DNA from: an uncultured Roseburia sp.
GTDB taxonomy: Bacteria > Bacillota > Clostridia > Lachnospirales > Lachnospiraceae
Assembly: GCA_947383215.1 (NCBI GenBank)
Contig: CANDCP010000007.1
Span: 1-64,000, forward strand
Length of the DNA: 64,000 bases
Reading direction: 5' to 3'
Part shown: positions 44,144-53,098 of the stretch, in pieces
Numbering within the stretch: the first letter of the stretch is position 1
How the letters are laid out: every line of letters starts with the position of its first letter
Program-made: the position numbers and the translations under genes
Notes under the pieces: model-generated
Told to the model about the DNA's origin: nothing
Databases searched by the model: none
Seen by the model: only the letters and a program-made list of their open reading frames with translations

Positions 44144-46579
44144 CTATTTCAGAGAAAAATCTGACTTATCTAACGACAGATTCGGATTGTAATACGGATC
44201 GCCGTCCCTTAAGATATCCGGCCAACGCTCGCGAAATACCGCGATTTCCCGATTAAAGCGCGCAACCTTCTGCGGCGTATCCTCCAGTCCTCTCGACTTC
44301 GATTCATAGTGATAAAGCTTCGCGTACGGGTTATACACCACAAGCTTTCCTAACGCGCGTATCTTCATACAGTAATCGATATCGTTAAACGCCACCGCAA
44401 GCTCCTGCGTCAGTCCGCCAACCTCATCGAACAGGCTGCGCTTTGTCATGAGGCACGCCGCGGTCACCGCGGAATAATCCTGCGCGCAGACAATTCTTGC
44501 CTGGTATCCGAGGTCATACCGGTCGGCGCCGATAAACGTATGGCCCGCAATCCCGCCGAAACCGATCACGACGCCCGCATGCTGTATCTTATCGTCCTCA
44601 TACAAAAGAAGCGCGCCCGTAATTCCGACGTCCTCTCTCATGCAGTATCCTAACAGCTCCCCGATACATTCGGGGTTGATGATCTCGGTATCATTGTTCA
44701 GCAATAAGAGATACTCTCCTCTGGCGTGCTCCGCCCCGAAATTGTTAATCTTTGAAAAATTAAACTCTCCCTTATAAAAGACCACGCGCACATTTTCATG
44801 GGATGCCTGAAGCCGCTTATAATACGCAAACGTCTCTTCCTGTACGCTGTTATTTTCTACAATAATAAACTCCAGATTTCGATATGCGGATCTCTGAAAA
44901 ATGGAATTCAAACACTTTTCCAGATCGTCGATGTGATCCTTGTTCGGTATGATAACCGATACCAGCGGCTCTTCTCCCCAATGATACCGGCTGTGGTACA
45001 TCCCGTAATAATCGGCATGCTCCACGGTCGCCGGCACGCCGATTCTCTGATAGTGCTCCTCTAAAGCGCGCGCCCCCGCCTCAAACGCATACAGCTTACT
45101 CTCGGGACTGGCCGCCGTAGAATCCATATGGCATCGCCAGTGATACAGAACCTTCGGGATATGATATACGAAATCCGCCCGCTCTACACAGCGCAGAATA
45201 AAATCATAGTCCTGCGCCCCGTCAAACTCGCTGCGAAATCCGCCCGCCCTTTTTAAAAGCTTTCGGCTCACCCCGGTAAGATGGCAGATATAATTCACGC
45301 TGCACAAAAGATCTATATTGAGGTCCGGCTTAAAATTCGGCTCGAAATACGTCTTCCCCTCCATATCGACCTTGTCCTCGTCGGAATAGATCATATCCGC
45401 CTGAGGATTCCCCTCAAGCGCTCTCGCAAATTCATAGAGCGCCTCCGGCGCGATCAGATCGTCATGATCCGCAAATAAAATAAAATCTCCTGTCGCCATC
45501 TCAACCGCCGCGTTCGTATTTCCGGAAATTCCGAGATTGCGATCCAGCGTGCGAAAACGAATCCGCCCGTCCGAACGCGCGTACTCCTCCAGAATCGGCG
45601 TAAGCGGGCTTTCGGCTCCGCCGCCGTCGCAGAGGCAAAGCTCCCAGTTCGAGTAGGTCTGTTCCATTACGGACCGTATCATCTCCCGCAAATAGCGCTC
45701 CGGCGTCCGGTAAAGCGGAACCGCAACAGAAAATTTTAACGCGCGCTTAAATACGGCTTTTCGCTGTTCCTCAAGCTCTCCCGGCGCGGGCAGACGTTTT
45801 TTTCTCCAGACATGATACGTCACCTCCGGTTCGCGGAACATTTTCTTTTTGATCTTTTTAAACGTCGCCGCAAGGCCGTTTCTCTGATAATACCCGAACG
45901 CCTTTTGAAGGACGCCCGGCGTCATGGCGCGCCCCTTTTTCAGCCGCTCTGTGCTTGTCTTATAGACGCTCGCTCTGCCGCCGCTTCTCAATTCCAGCTT
46001 CAAAGAAGCGCTTCCCCTCGCCCTCGCCTTTACCCGAAACCCCGCCTGATACGATTCGTCCGCCTCCTCATAGACCGCGGCGACATCCCGGCGATAAAAC
46101 GTTTCTATTTTGATATCCGAGACGGCGCCGCCGGCGCTCTTGAGCGAAATCTCAACCGGCTCTCTCCCCATCGCCCATCCCGCGATCGCAAAGCTGTCTC
46201 CCTGTGCGCTCTCGCTCTCCACATAATAATCCACCGAGGCGTCGAGCTTTTTTAGCTTGTGAACCGATATGCGGCGCACGGGAACGCATTGCCCGTTTGC
46301 GTCACAGCAAATCTCAAGCTCTTTCGCCTCTCTCCAGTCCTGCGGCAGCGCAATGCGGGCGCGTACCTCTTCATTGACGTCCTCGCCCGCCGCCAGATAT
46401 TTCTGGCGGATCTCCACGCCGGATTCCACGGACGCGGCAAGCGGCAGCCGCCTGCCGTCAAGGCAGGCCTCAAGCCGCCCCTTTTTCGTATTTTCTTTCG
46501 GATACCACCCTCTAATCACAAGCGTGTCCGCCTGCTTAAGATGAAACCGGATCGTTTCCAGTATAAAATAATTCTCCAT
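44144..46579 (-). CDS. Large tandem-domain GT2 glycosyltransferase with beta-rich N-terminus
   Basis: This 811-residue protein has an N-terminal region of about 270 residues with two beta-sandwich-like segments (LVIRGWYPKENTKKG, FAIAGWAMGREPVEISL). Two complete GT2 domains follow: the first with SVAVPLYRTPERYL and FADHDDLIAP, the second with SVIIPNKDHIDDL, LLLNNDTEIINPE and AFNDIDYCMKI. Both acidic metal motifs are intact. Such proteins can add two sugars alternately or polymerise a repeat. It is the largest of three related enzymes here. Confidence 0.9.
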   Translation of the reverse strand: MENYFILETIRFHLKQADTLVIRGWYPKENTKKGRLEACLDGRRLPLAASVESGVEIRQKYLAAGEDVNEEVRARIALPQDWREAKELEICCDANGQCVPVRRISVHKLKKLDASVDYYVESESAQGDSFAIAGWAMGREPVEISLKSAGGAVSDIKIETFYRRDVAAVYEEADESYQAGFRVKARARGSASLKLELRSGGRASVYKTSTERLKKGRAMTPGVLQKAFGYYQRNGLAATFKKIKKKMFREPEVTYHVWRKKRLPAPGELEEQRKAVFKRALKFSVAVPLYRTPERYLREMIRSVMEQTYSNWELCLCDGGGAESPLTPILEEYARSDGRIRFRTLDRNLGISGNTNAAVEMATGDFILFADHDDLIAPEALYEFARALEGNPQADMIYSDEDKVDMEGKTYFEPNFKPDLNIDLLCSVNYICHLTGVSRKLLKRAGGFRSEFDGAQDYDFILRCVERADFVYHIPKVLYHWRCHMDSTAASPESKLYAFEAGARALEEHYQRIGVPATVEHADYYGMYHSRYHWGEEPLVSVIIPNKDHIDDLEKCLNSIFQRSAYRNLEFIIVENNSVQEETFAYYKRLQASHENVRVVFYKGEFNFSKINNFGAEHARGEYLLLLNNDTEIINPECIGELLGYCMREDVGITGALLLYEDDKIQHAGVVIGFGGIAGHTFIGADRYDLGYQARIVCAQDYSAVTAACLMTKRSLFDEVGGLTQELAVAFNDIDYCMKIRALGKLVVYNPYAKLYHYESKSRGLEDTPQKVARFNREIAVFRERWPDILRDGDPYYNPNLSLDKSDFSLK

Positions 46580-46619
46580 CCGTCTTGTCTCCTACATCTC
46601 TCTATGTCCCGTCCCGCAA

Positions 46620-48203
46620 TTATTTCAACACAATACTGTTCGGCGTCGTCTCAAAGGAATAGATCGCACATCCGATAGATTCCATCAGCTTTCTCTTTTC
46701 CGGCGTATTATAAGTTCCGGTCGTATCGTAAAACAGCCAGCCCGGCGCATCAAAAAACGCTGCGTCCGGCGATACCTTTTTATAAAATTCCGGCAAAAGC
46801 CCGCCGTTTCCGTGGTGCCCCATCTGAACATACTCACAGTCTAAAATATCCCCGTACTTTTCCATAAGGTATGTACTCATGGATTTTCCCACATCGGAGC
46901 AAAACAGCATTTTTTCCGTCTTTCCCTTTACCAAAAACATCATGGAACCGTCGTTGAGCAGATCGTCTGACAGCTCGTCCGTCTTATCCTCATACGCATT
47001 CAGCACCTCAATGCGTATCTGCCCTTTCTTTATTTTATCTCCCGCATGCAACAGCTTCAGGTTGGGAATCTCAAGCTCCAAAAAGCGCTGATACATATCT
47101 ACGCCGTCCCAGGGAGCATTTTTCAGGCAAAGCTCCGGGGCGGCCATATCGACGGCGTACACTTTTTTAATCTTAATTCCGTCAGGATTTTTATAGATCT
47201 CACAGAACGCCCCGATATGATCGTCATGCGGATGCGTCAGGATCCAGGCGTCTACGCTTCCCCCCATACTTTTAATCTTGCTCCGCACGCTGTCCGCGTT
47301 TACATCCCATCCGCCGTCGACGACCACAAGCCTGTTTTTATAATCGCGGATCGTATAAAACATGCTCTGATTTCCCTCAAAGTCTCCGTACTGCGTGATC
47401 AGCAAATCTTTTTTTCCGTATTGGACGTCCCCCAAACGGTAGATATCATAATTCCCGACATTTTCTACAAACTGGTAACCCGCGTTTCGTATCTCCTCGG
47501 CCTTTTCGCCCGTCATGTAGGCAAAGTACGGATATCCTCCCTTTTTCGCATAATACGAAAGCGCCGCCGCGTCAAGATTTCCGCCGTTTACCGCGTCATA
47601 AATCCTCGCCGCCGTTTTTGAAATCTTTTCTCCCCGTATCGCGTTTCTGCCGTACGGCATGCGAATGGAAGCGTCATACTGGCGAATCTCTGTCGCAAGC
47701 TGATTCGGAACAACCAATCCCTTTTTTTCGATTCCGTTTGCCCGGGCGTCCTTTGAAACGGCCTCACAGACTGCTAAAACATCCTGATTCAGCTTGTAGT
47801 AATTCGAGGCAATCGAAAAATTCTGTTCATTGTACACCGGACTGCCCCCCTGTATTACCGCAAATACAAGCAGCGCCGCCACAACCGTCTTTCTCCGGCG
47901 CCCCTTCGCATAATCCAGCGCGTTTGTAAACAGGTACGAGATCATCACGGTAACCGGCAGCAGCCAGAACATTCTCCAGTAAACCGTATCGCCGATACAG
48001 TAGCGCATAATTAAATAAGCCGATGCCGGAAACAGATACACTGCAAAAAATACCAGGATCTGCCCCAAAAAAAATTCTCTTTTCTTTTTCTCTTTCTCAA
48101 ACAATATCAAAGCCGCAACTGCCAGCCAAAACAGGCCCAAATACAGCCCCGTCCCAAAAAACTCTTCATAGCTGTCAATCGTATTTCTTAAAACATCCTT
48201 CAC
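46620..48203 (-). CDS. Membrane protein fused to ComEC-like metallo-beta-lactamase domain
   Basis: This 527-residue protein starts with GTG at 48203 (GGAGG 7 bases upstream). Several N-terminal helices lie within residues 18-130. A segment to about residue 260 contains SIASNYYKLNQD. The C-terminal domain is a metallo-beta-lactamase fold with ILTHPHDDHIGAF, LFCSDVGKSMS and QMGHHGNGG, as in the soluble domain of ComEC and phosphodiester/phosphorylcholine hydrolases. It lies in the polysaccharide operon, so a role in polymer trimming or lipid-carrier recycling is possible. It is not a full ComEC. Confidence 0.8.
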   Translation of the reverse strand: MKDVLRNTIDSYEEFFGTGLYLGLFWLAVAALILFEKEKKKREFFLGQILVFFAVYLFPASAYLIMRYCIGDTVYWRMFWLLPVTVMISYLFTNALDYAKGRRRKTVVAALLVFAVIQGGSPVYNEQNFSIASNYYKLNQDVLAVCEAVSKDARANGIEKKGLVVPNQLATEIRQYDASIRMPYGRNAIRGEKISKTAARIYDAVNGGNLDAAALSYYAKKGGYPYFAYMTGEKAEEIRNAGYQFVENVGNYDIYRLGDVQYGKKDLLITQYGDFEGNQSMFYTIRDYKNRLVVVDGGWDVNADSVRSKIKSMGGSVDAWILTHPHDDHIGAFCEIYKNPDGIKIKKVYAVDMAAPELCLKNAPWDGVDMYQRFLELEIPNLKLLHAGDKIKKGQIRIEVLNAYEDKTDELSDDLLNDGSMMFLVKGKTEKMLFCSDVGKSMSTYLMEKYGDILDCEYVQMGHHGNGGLLPEFYKKVSPDAAFFDAPGWLFYDTTGTYNTPEKRKLMESIGCAIYSFETTPNSIVLK

Positions 48204-48218
48204 CGCTTTTCCTCCATA

Positions 48219-49253
48219 TCAGAATCCTAACAGGTAAATCGCCGCAAACAAAAGATTCGGGATACAGCAGAGAAGCAGACCGCACGGTTTTTTAAGCTGC
48301 CGCCTGCACAACGCGAGCGTAATACCGAAGATCCCAAGCATAATTGCCCCCAGCATAATTCCCATCGAGGAAACCATACAGCACGCGAGCATCAGATGCA
48401 CCGTCAGAACCCAGTCTCTCGGCTGCCATTTCTCCTGCGTCAGACGCAGCCCCATATAAAACGCGAACGGTAGAAGGACGGACGCGAGTACGGCTTTCCC
48501 CTGCCAGATCCGAAGCAGCATCACGGTCCCCTGCGTATGCGTCGTCGAAAAACAATACATCTGAATTACCGCCGCGAACAAGACAAAGAAAGCCGTCTTT
48601 TTTCTGTCCCCCGCAAACAGCTCCCTGCCGGTTATAAAAAGCACGGCATATGCCAACGGCAATAATACAAGCGGAAGGACGGTGTGCGCAAGCATCGCGG
48701 CGTGCACGCCGGAAAATTTACTCAAAACAGCGATAAAAATCGGAAACGGCGATAAGACATACCGGGACGGAAAGCTCTTATATTTCCCTCCTGTATACGG
48801 ATTTACCCGAAAAATAGAATCCGTCTGCACCGCCGTCTGCGCGGTCGCCACATAAAACGCGTCGTCGTCGTCCACATGCGTATAACGGGCATATACAAAC
48901 ATCTGAAAAAGAATAACCAAAAGCGCGAAAACCGCCGCAAAAGACGCGCCGCGCGCCGCCGCCGGGAATGATCTGACCATATCCGCAATTCTCCTGCGGT
49001 TGATAATAAGAGACGCGACCGAGAGCGCAAGCAGCGCCAAAAGATACAGCGCGGCAAGGAGGGACAGAGAGCGTTTTAAGAATGTACAGGGAATGGCAAG
49101 TATCTGAAATAATGCAAAACACGCGACAAACCCGCTGCACCAGTTTTTTAGAACAGACTCTTCCCCTTCTTTTTGTTTCCCCGTATACAGCATTCCCACC
49201 AAAAACGGAATCATCCCCATGGCGGCGCCTAACAGCCCGATTCTGATTAACAT
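48219..49253 (-). CDS. Polytopic membrane protein, DUF6077-like
   Basis: This 344-residue protein has about nine hydrophobic segments and a conserved-looking outer loop HVDDDDAFYVATAQTAVQT after the third or fourth. The pattern (a helix, a short acidic loop, then a YKSFPSRYVLSPFPIF segment) resembles GT-C glycosyltransferases, and I recall such proteins as DUF6077. Its end runs into the next gene, also membrane-bound, with 15 bases between. It may act as a polymerase or lipid-linked transferase. It is the first gene after the promoter at 49276-49304. Confidence 0.7.
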   Translation of the reverse strand: MLIRIGLLGAAMGMIPFLVGMLYTGKQKEGEESVLKNWCSGFVACFALFQILAIPCTFLKRSLSLLAALYLLALLALSVASLIINRRRIADMVRSFPAAARGASFAAVFALLVILFQMFVYARYTHVDDDDAFYVATAQTAVQTDSIFRVNPYTGGKYKSFPSRYVLSPFPIFIAVLSKFSGVHAAMLAHTVLPLVLLPLAYAVLFITGRELFAGDRKKTAFFVLFAAVIQMYCFSTTHTQGTVMLLRIWQGKAVLASVLLPFAFYMGLRLTQEKWQPRDWVLTVHLMLACCMVSSMGIMLGAIMLGIFGITLALCRRQLKKPCGLLLCCIPNLLFAAIYLLGF

Positions 49254-49275
49254 ACGCTACCTCCATTTTCTCTCT

Positions 49276-49304
49276 ATCATACACTATTATTTCCCATCTT
49301 TCAA
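49276..49304 (-). promoter_or_regulatory. Promoter of the polysaccharide operon
   Basis: The minus strand reads TTGAAA (49299-49304), 17 bases, TATGAT (49276-49281). It lies 22 bases before the DUF6077-like gene. Confidence 0.7.
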
Positions 49305-49332
49305 TTCGGTATTTACGGATTTTACCCATTGC

Positions 49333-49361
49333 TTGCTTTTTCACACGGTTACTGCTATTAT
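49333..49361 (+). promoter_or_regulatory. Promoter of UDP-sugar pyrophosphorylase gene
   Basis: TTGCTT (49333-49338), 17 bases, TATTAT (49356-49361) on the plus strand, 77 bases before the start. It diverges from the polysaccharide operon promoter. Confidence 0.55.
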
Positions 49362-49437
49362 TTTCTTATTCGGGATACACTATTTTTAACCGGTCAATGA
49401 TTGCCCTGTTAACGCAAAACAATTTGGAGGATAACCT

Positions 49438-50664
49438 ATGAATTATACACAGGCATATGAACTGCTTAAACACAAAGGACAGACACATATTCTTGACTTT
49501 TTTGACTCTTTAACGGAAAAGGACCGACAGCGTCTGCTCGCGCAGATCGAACACATCGACTGGTCTGTCGTCGAGGCGGCCGGCCGCAAAAACGAGACAA
49601 AGTCCCGCGGAAAAACAGAACCTCTAAACGCGATTGAAGCTGCGGAGATGGAGCGCAAAAAAGACGCGTTTCACTCGCTGGGCATAAAGGCCATACGTGA
49701 TAAAAAGGTGGGCTGCGTGCTGCTCGCCGGCGGCCAGGGAACGCGCCTGGGCTTTGACAAGCCCAAAGGAATGTTAAATATCGGTATCAACCGAAAGCTG
49801 TATCTGTTTGAAATGCTGATCTGCAACCTTATGAAAAACACGCGCGACGCGGAAACGACGGTCCCGCTCTACATCATGACGAGCGACAAAAACCATGAGG
49901 ATACCGTCACCTTTTTTCAGGAGCATAACTTTTTCGGGTATCCCAAGGAGGATATTTCCTTCTTCATTCAGGAAATGGTTCCCTGCACAGACTTCCACGG
50001 AAAAATTCTGATGGAAAATCCGTCGGCGATCTGTATGTCCCCAAACGGCAACGGCGGATGGTATACCTCCATGCAAAACGCCGGAATTTTAGAGGACGTC
50101 AAAAAACGCGGGCTGGAATGGATGAACGTATTCTCTGTCGACAATGCGCTCCAGCAGATTGCGGATCCGGCGTTTATCGGCGCAACGATCGACTCCGGCT
50201 GCGTCAGCGGGGCAAAAGTCGTACGAAAAGCCTCTCCCGACGAACGCGTCGGCGTTTTGTGCCTGGAAGACGGACGGCCTTCCATCGTAGAGTATTATGA
50301 AATGACACAGGAGATGGCAAATTTGAGAAAGCCAAACGGCGACCTGGTTTACGGTTTTGGCGTAACTTTAAACTATCTTTTCCGCGTGGACATGCTAAAC
50401 GAAATGCTCGGCGCAAATATGCCCCTGCATATTGTCGAAAAGAAAATCCCTTACATGGACCGCGAAGGAAACTATATAAAGCCCGACAAACCGAACGGCT
50501 ATAAATTCGAGACGCTTGTACTTGACATGGTCCACATGTCGCACAGCTGTATTCCGTGTGAAGTTATCCGCGACAAAGAATTTGCCCCTATCAAAAACGC
50601 GTCCGGCGTAGACTCCCCCGAAAGCGCGAGGAAGCTGCTCGCCGCAAACGGAATCGAGCTGTAA
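49438..50664 (+). CDS. UDP-sugar pyrophosphorylase (UDPGP family)
   Basis: This 408-residue UTP:sugar-1-phosphate uridylyltransferase resembles the eukaryotic-type UDP-N-acetylhexosamine pyrophosphorylases. It has VLLAGGQGTRLGFDKPKGML (nucleotide-binding), PLYIMTSDKNH, GNGGWYTSM and KLNGYKFETLVLDM-like PNGYKFETLVLDM. It should make a UDP-sugar donor, UDP-GlcNAc, UDP-GalNAc or UDP-Glc, for the adjacent glycosyltransferases. It is the only plus-strand gene between 27.7 kb and the right edge. Confidence 0.93.
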   Translation: MNYTQAYELLKHKGQTHILDFFDSLTEKDRQRLLAQIEHIDWSVVEAAGRKNETKSRGKTEPLNAIEAAEMERKKDAFHSLGIKAIRDKKVGCVLLAGGQGTRLGFDKPKGMLNIGINRKLYLFEMLICNLMKNTRDAETTVPLYIMTSDKNHEDTVTFFQEHNFFGYPKEDISFFIQEMVPCTDFHGKILMENPSAICMSPNGNGGWYTSMQNAGILEDVKKRGLEWMNVFSVDNALQQIADPAFIGATIDSGCVSGAKVVRKASPDERVGVLCLEDGRPSIVEYYEMTQEMANLRKPNGDLVYGFGVTLNYLFRVDMLNEMLGANMPLHIVEKKIPYMDREGNYIKPDKPNGYKFETLVLDMVHMSHSCIPCEVIRDKEFAPIKNASGVDSPESARKLLAANGIEL

Positions 50665-50697
50665 CCGCATTGACAAATATTGTATCGAATGAAAGAA

Positions 50698-50724
50698 AGA
50701 GCGCCTTACATCTTAAGGCGCTCT
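50698..50724. terminator. Perfect 11-bp terminator hairpin overlapping a stop codon
   Basis: AGAGCGCCTTA (50698-50708) pairs perfectly with TAAGGCGCTCT (50714-50724) around a 5-base loop. On the minus strand it is followed by TTTCTTTC. The thioesterase stop codon lies in its 3' arm. It probably ends both converging transcripts. Confidence 0.85.
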
Positions 50725-51407
50725 GTTATCAATTCCGCTAACTCCATCGGATATTCTTTTATAAAAAAATGATTGTTCCCTATCTCGATATATTCCGGTT
50801 CCTCCGCAAACCGCGACGACCATTTCAGGGCGTCCTCCCTGCAAACATCCCCCGGCGCATAGAAAAACGTAACGGGGACGTCGGGACGAATATCGTGATT
50901 CCGCTTATAATCGGCGATCAGCCGGTAATCCTGCCGAATCGGTTCAAAAAACATTCTTCTGAAATGGCGGTTTTCCAAAAAACGGTCCTGAAACTTGTCA
51001 AAGCCGCCAAATTCCATCATCTTATGCGCAAACGCAAGATCGTCGAGCTTTACATACTCTGCGCTGCCCCAATCCTCCCCTGGCGCCTCATGAGCCGCCA
51101 GAAAAAGCCGCGTTATCTCCGCCTTCACAAGCCCGCGGGCGACCATCTCGTATACGACGACGCTCCCCATGCTGTACCCGAAAATTACCGTCTTACGCTC
51201 CGGCTTGAAACAGCCGTTAAGCTTCATTGCCATATCCCGCACCATATCGTCAAACGTCGGATAAAAATCCTCCCCGCCGCGCGCGCCGTGCCCCGCATAG
51301 TCGAACGCCACAAGCTCGACCTCCTGCGGCAGATATTTTTTTAGTCCGTCAAAACAATCCGCATTCCCCCCTGCGTAGGGAATACAAAACAACTGAATTT
51401 TGTCCAT
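50706..51407 (-). CDS. Type II thioesterase (alpha/beta hydrolase)
   Basis: About 233 residues from the ATG at 51407, which has AGGAG 6 bases upstream. It has LFCIPYAGGNADCF, the nucleophile motif GYSMGSVVVYEM, APGDVCREDALKW (Asp) and IGNNHFFIKEYP (His), the type II thioesterase layout of GrsT and SrfAD. These enzymes remove wrong acyl groups from carrier proteins. In this operon, with two adenylating enzymes and two carrier proteins, it may edit mis-loaded carriers. It is the last gene. Confidence 0.9.
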   Translation of the reverse strand: MDKIQLFCIPYAGGNADCFDGLKKYLPQEVELVAFDYAGHGARGGEDFYPTFDDMVRDMAMKLNGCFKPERKTVIFGYSMGSVVVYEMVARGLVKAEITRLFLAAHEAPGEDWGSAEYVKLDDLAFAHKMMEFGGFDKFQDRFLENRHFRRMFFEPIRQDYRLIADYKRNHDIRPDVPVTFFYAPGDVCREDALKWSSRFAEEPEYIEIGNNHFFIKEYPMELAELITERLKM

Positions 51408-51423
51408 ATCCCGCTCCTGTCGA

Positions 51424-53013
51424 TTAGTACGCCATATACACAAACGCTGACGCATCGTATCCCGGACCGTAAATTCCAAGAATGAGCACGGCAAATATCG
51501 CGCCCAGATAAATCGCCCAGCGCACAATTAAATTCTGCTTTGCAATCATCTCACGCACGGAACCCTTCTGCTGAAGATGACTGACAAATCCGAATAACGC
51601 GATACACATCAGCGCGAGCGTGAAATCCTGCCTGTCAAGTCCGAACTTATAGAGCGTCCCGTCAAAAAGCACCCACGGATTAAATTCCCGAACCGCGGCT
51701 TTCAAAACGTACCAGCTCTGATGCAGCGTCCCCGGCCTTGTCAGAAGGCGGCCGCCGGTAAAAATCAGCGTCGTCCTCGCCATCTGGAAAAAGAGAAACG
51801 ACGGCGCCTGCGTGTTAATCTTTAATTTTACGGCCAGCCTCTTGAAGTCCTCCTCAAATGAAACTGACATAAAAATCATAAACGCATAATAAATCCCCCA
51901 GGCGAGATACGTCTTTCCGGTTCCATGCCATAATCCGGTCAGCACCCAGGTTACGGAAACAGGAATGACCGTTACAATGCTTCTCGTCAGACGATCCGGC
52001 AGCTTTCCTCTCGCCGCCTTCGTAATCCCTTTCACCAGGCCGGATGTGGAAATCGGATAATACACGTAATCCTTAAACCATCCGCCCAGCGTCATATGCC
52101 ATCTTCTCCAAAACTCCGTGACCGATTTCGCGGAAAACGGATGATTGAAGTTTAAGTCCAGCTCTACGCCGAAAATCTGCGATATACCTCTCGCCATGTC
52201 CATGCATCCGGAAAAATCCGCGTAAATATAGACCACGTCAAAAAGCATTGCAAGAATCTGCACCAGCCCGCCGTATTTTTCATAGCTGCCGTAAGCGCCG
52301 TTAATAAAAATATTGATACGGTCAGCCAAAACCAGCTTTTTAAAATACCCCCATATCATCAGCTGCATGCCGGACGCAACTCTGTCATAGTCAAAGCGAA
52401 GCTCCTGCTTCAGCCGTTCCCCCAGCCTTCCGTAACGCTCAATCGGCCCCTGCAGGATATGAGGGAAATAAATCGCGTACAGCAGGAAACGCAGATAATT
52501 TTTTTCATATCCCACGCGCTTCCAGTATACGTCCAAAAGATAGCTTAAAGACGTAAATGTATAATAGGAAATACCGAGCGGCACAATAATGTACGCGGCG
52601 CTAAAGGTCCCCTCGCCGCCCATAGCGCGGATCAGCTCATTGATCGGCTCCACAAAAAACTTTGTGAATTTTACCACGCACAGGATTCCGACGTTTAAAA
52701 GCAGCGCCGCAACGACAACGCGGCGGCAGCGCCTTTTCGCGCGCTCCTTTATCGCTTTCTTATCCTGCCTTGTAAGCCCTTCGCCGGCAAGCTGTCCCTC
52801 CTGTTTTTTATAGATCCTCCCCATCCAAACGCCCGCAAGATAGACGGAAAAGCTTGTCGTCAAAATAAACGGAAAAAACTTTACGCCCGCAACAGCGTAA
52901 AACGCTATACTCAGCAGCAAAAGCGCCACCCACCTGTATTTTACAGGAAACAGATAGAAGAAGATGATTCCGGCTATCAGGAAAGCCAAAAATTCCAGTT
53001 GTATGAATGTCAT
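51424..53013 (-). CDS. DltB-like MBOAT acyltransferase, second
   Basis: About 529 residues from the ATG at 53013, which follows GGAGG. Ten or more membrane helices are predicted by eye. The MBOAT motifs EFWRRWHMTLGGWFKDYVYY and GLWHGTGKTYLAWG (catalytic His) are intact. It ends in FVYMAY, a version of the C-terminal tyrosine motif seen in MBOATs that act with SGNH partners. It should move an acyl group from a cytoplasmic carrier to the outside. The neighbouring SGNH protein is its likely partner. Confidence 0.93.
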   Translation of the reverse strand: MTFIQLEFLAFLIAGIIFFYLFPVKYRWVALLLLSIAFYAVAGVKFFPFILTTSFSVYLAGVWMGRIYKKQEGQLAGEGLTRQDKKAIKERAKRRCRRVVVAALLLNVGILCVVKFTKFFVEPINELIRAMGGEGTFSAAYIIVPLGISYYTFTSLSYLLDVYWKRVGYEKNYLRFLLYAIYFPHILQGPIERYGRLGERLKQELRFDYDRVASGMQLMIWGYFKKLVLADRINIFINGAYGSYEKYGGLVQILAMLFDVVYIYADFSGCMDMARGISQIFGVELDLNFNHPFSAKSVTEFWRRWHMTLGGWFKDYVYYPISTSGLVKGITKAARGKLPDRLTRSIVTVIPVSVTWVLTGLWHGTGKTYLAWGIYYAFMIFMSVSFEEDFKRLAVKLKINTQAPSFLFFQMARTTLIFTGGRLLTRPGTLHQSWYVLKAAVREFNPWVLFDGTLYKFGLDRQDFTLALMCIALFGFVSHLQQKGSVREMIAKQNLIVRWAIYLGAIFAVLILGIYGPGYDASAFVYMAY

Positions 53014-53098
53014 AAGTTCCTCCAAAATTTTCTCTGAAATATTTACAATGGACAAAAGTGAAATACGTTTTTATTCCGGCCGCAGCCGCGGCTTCGCG

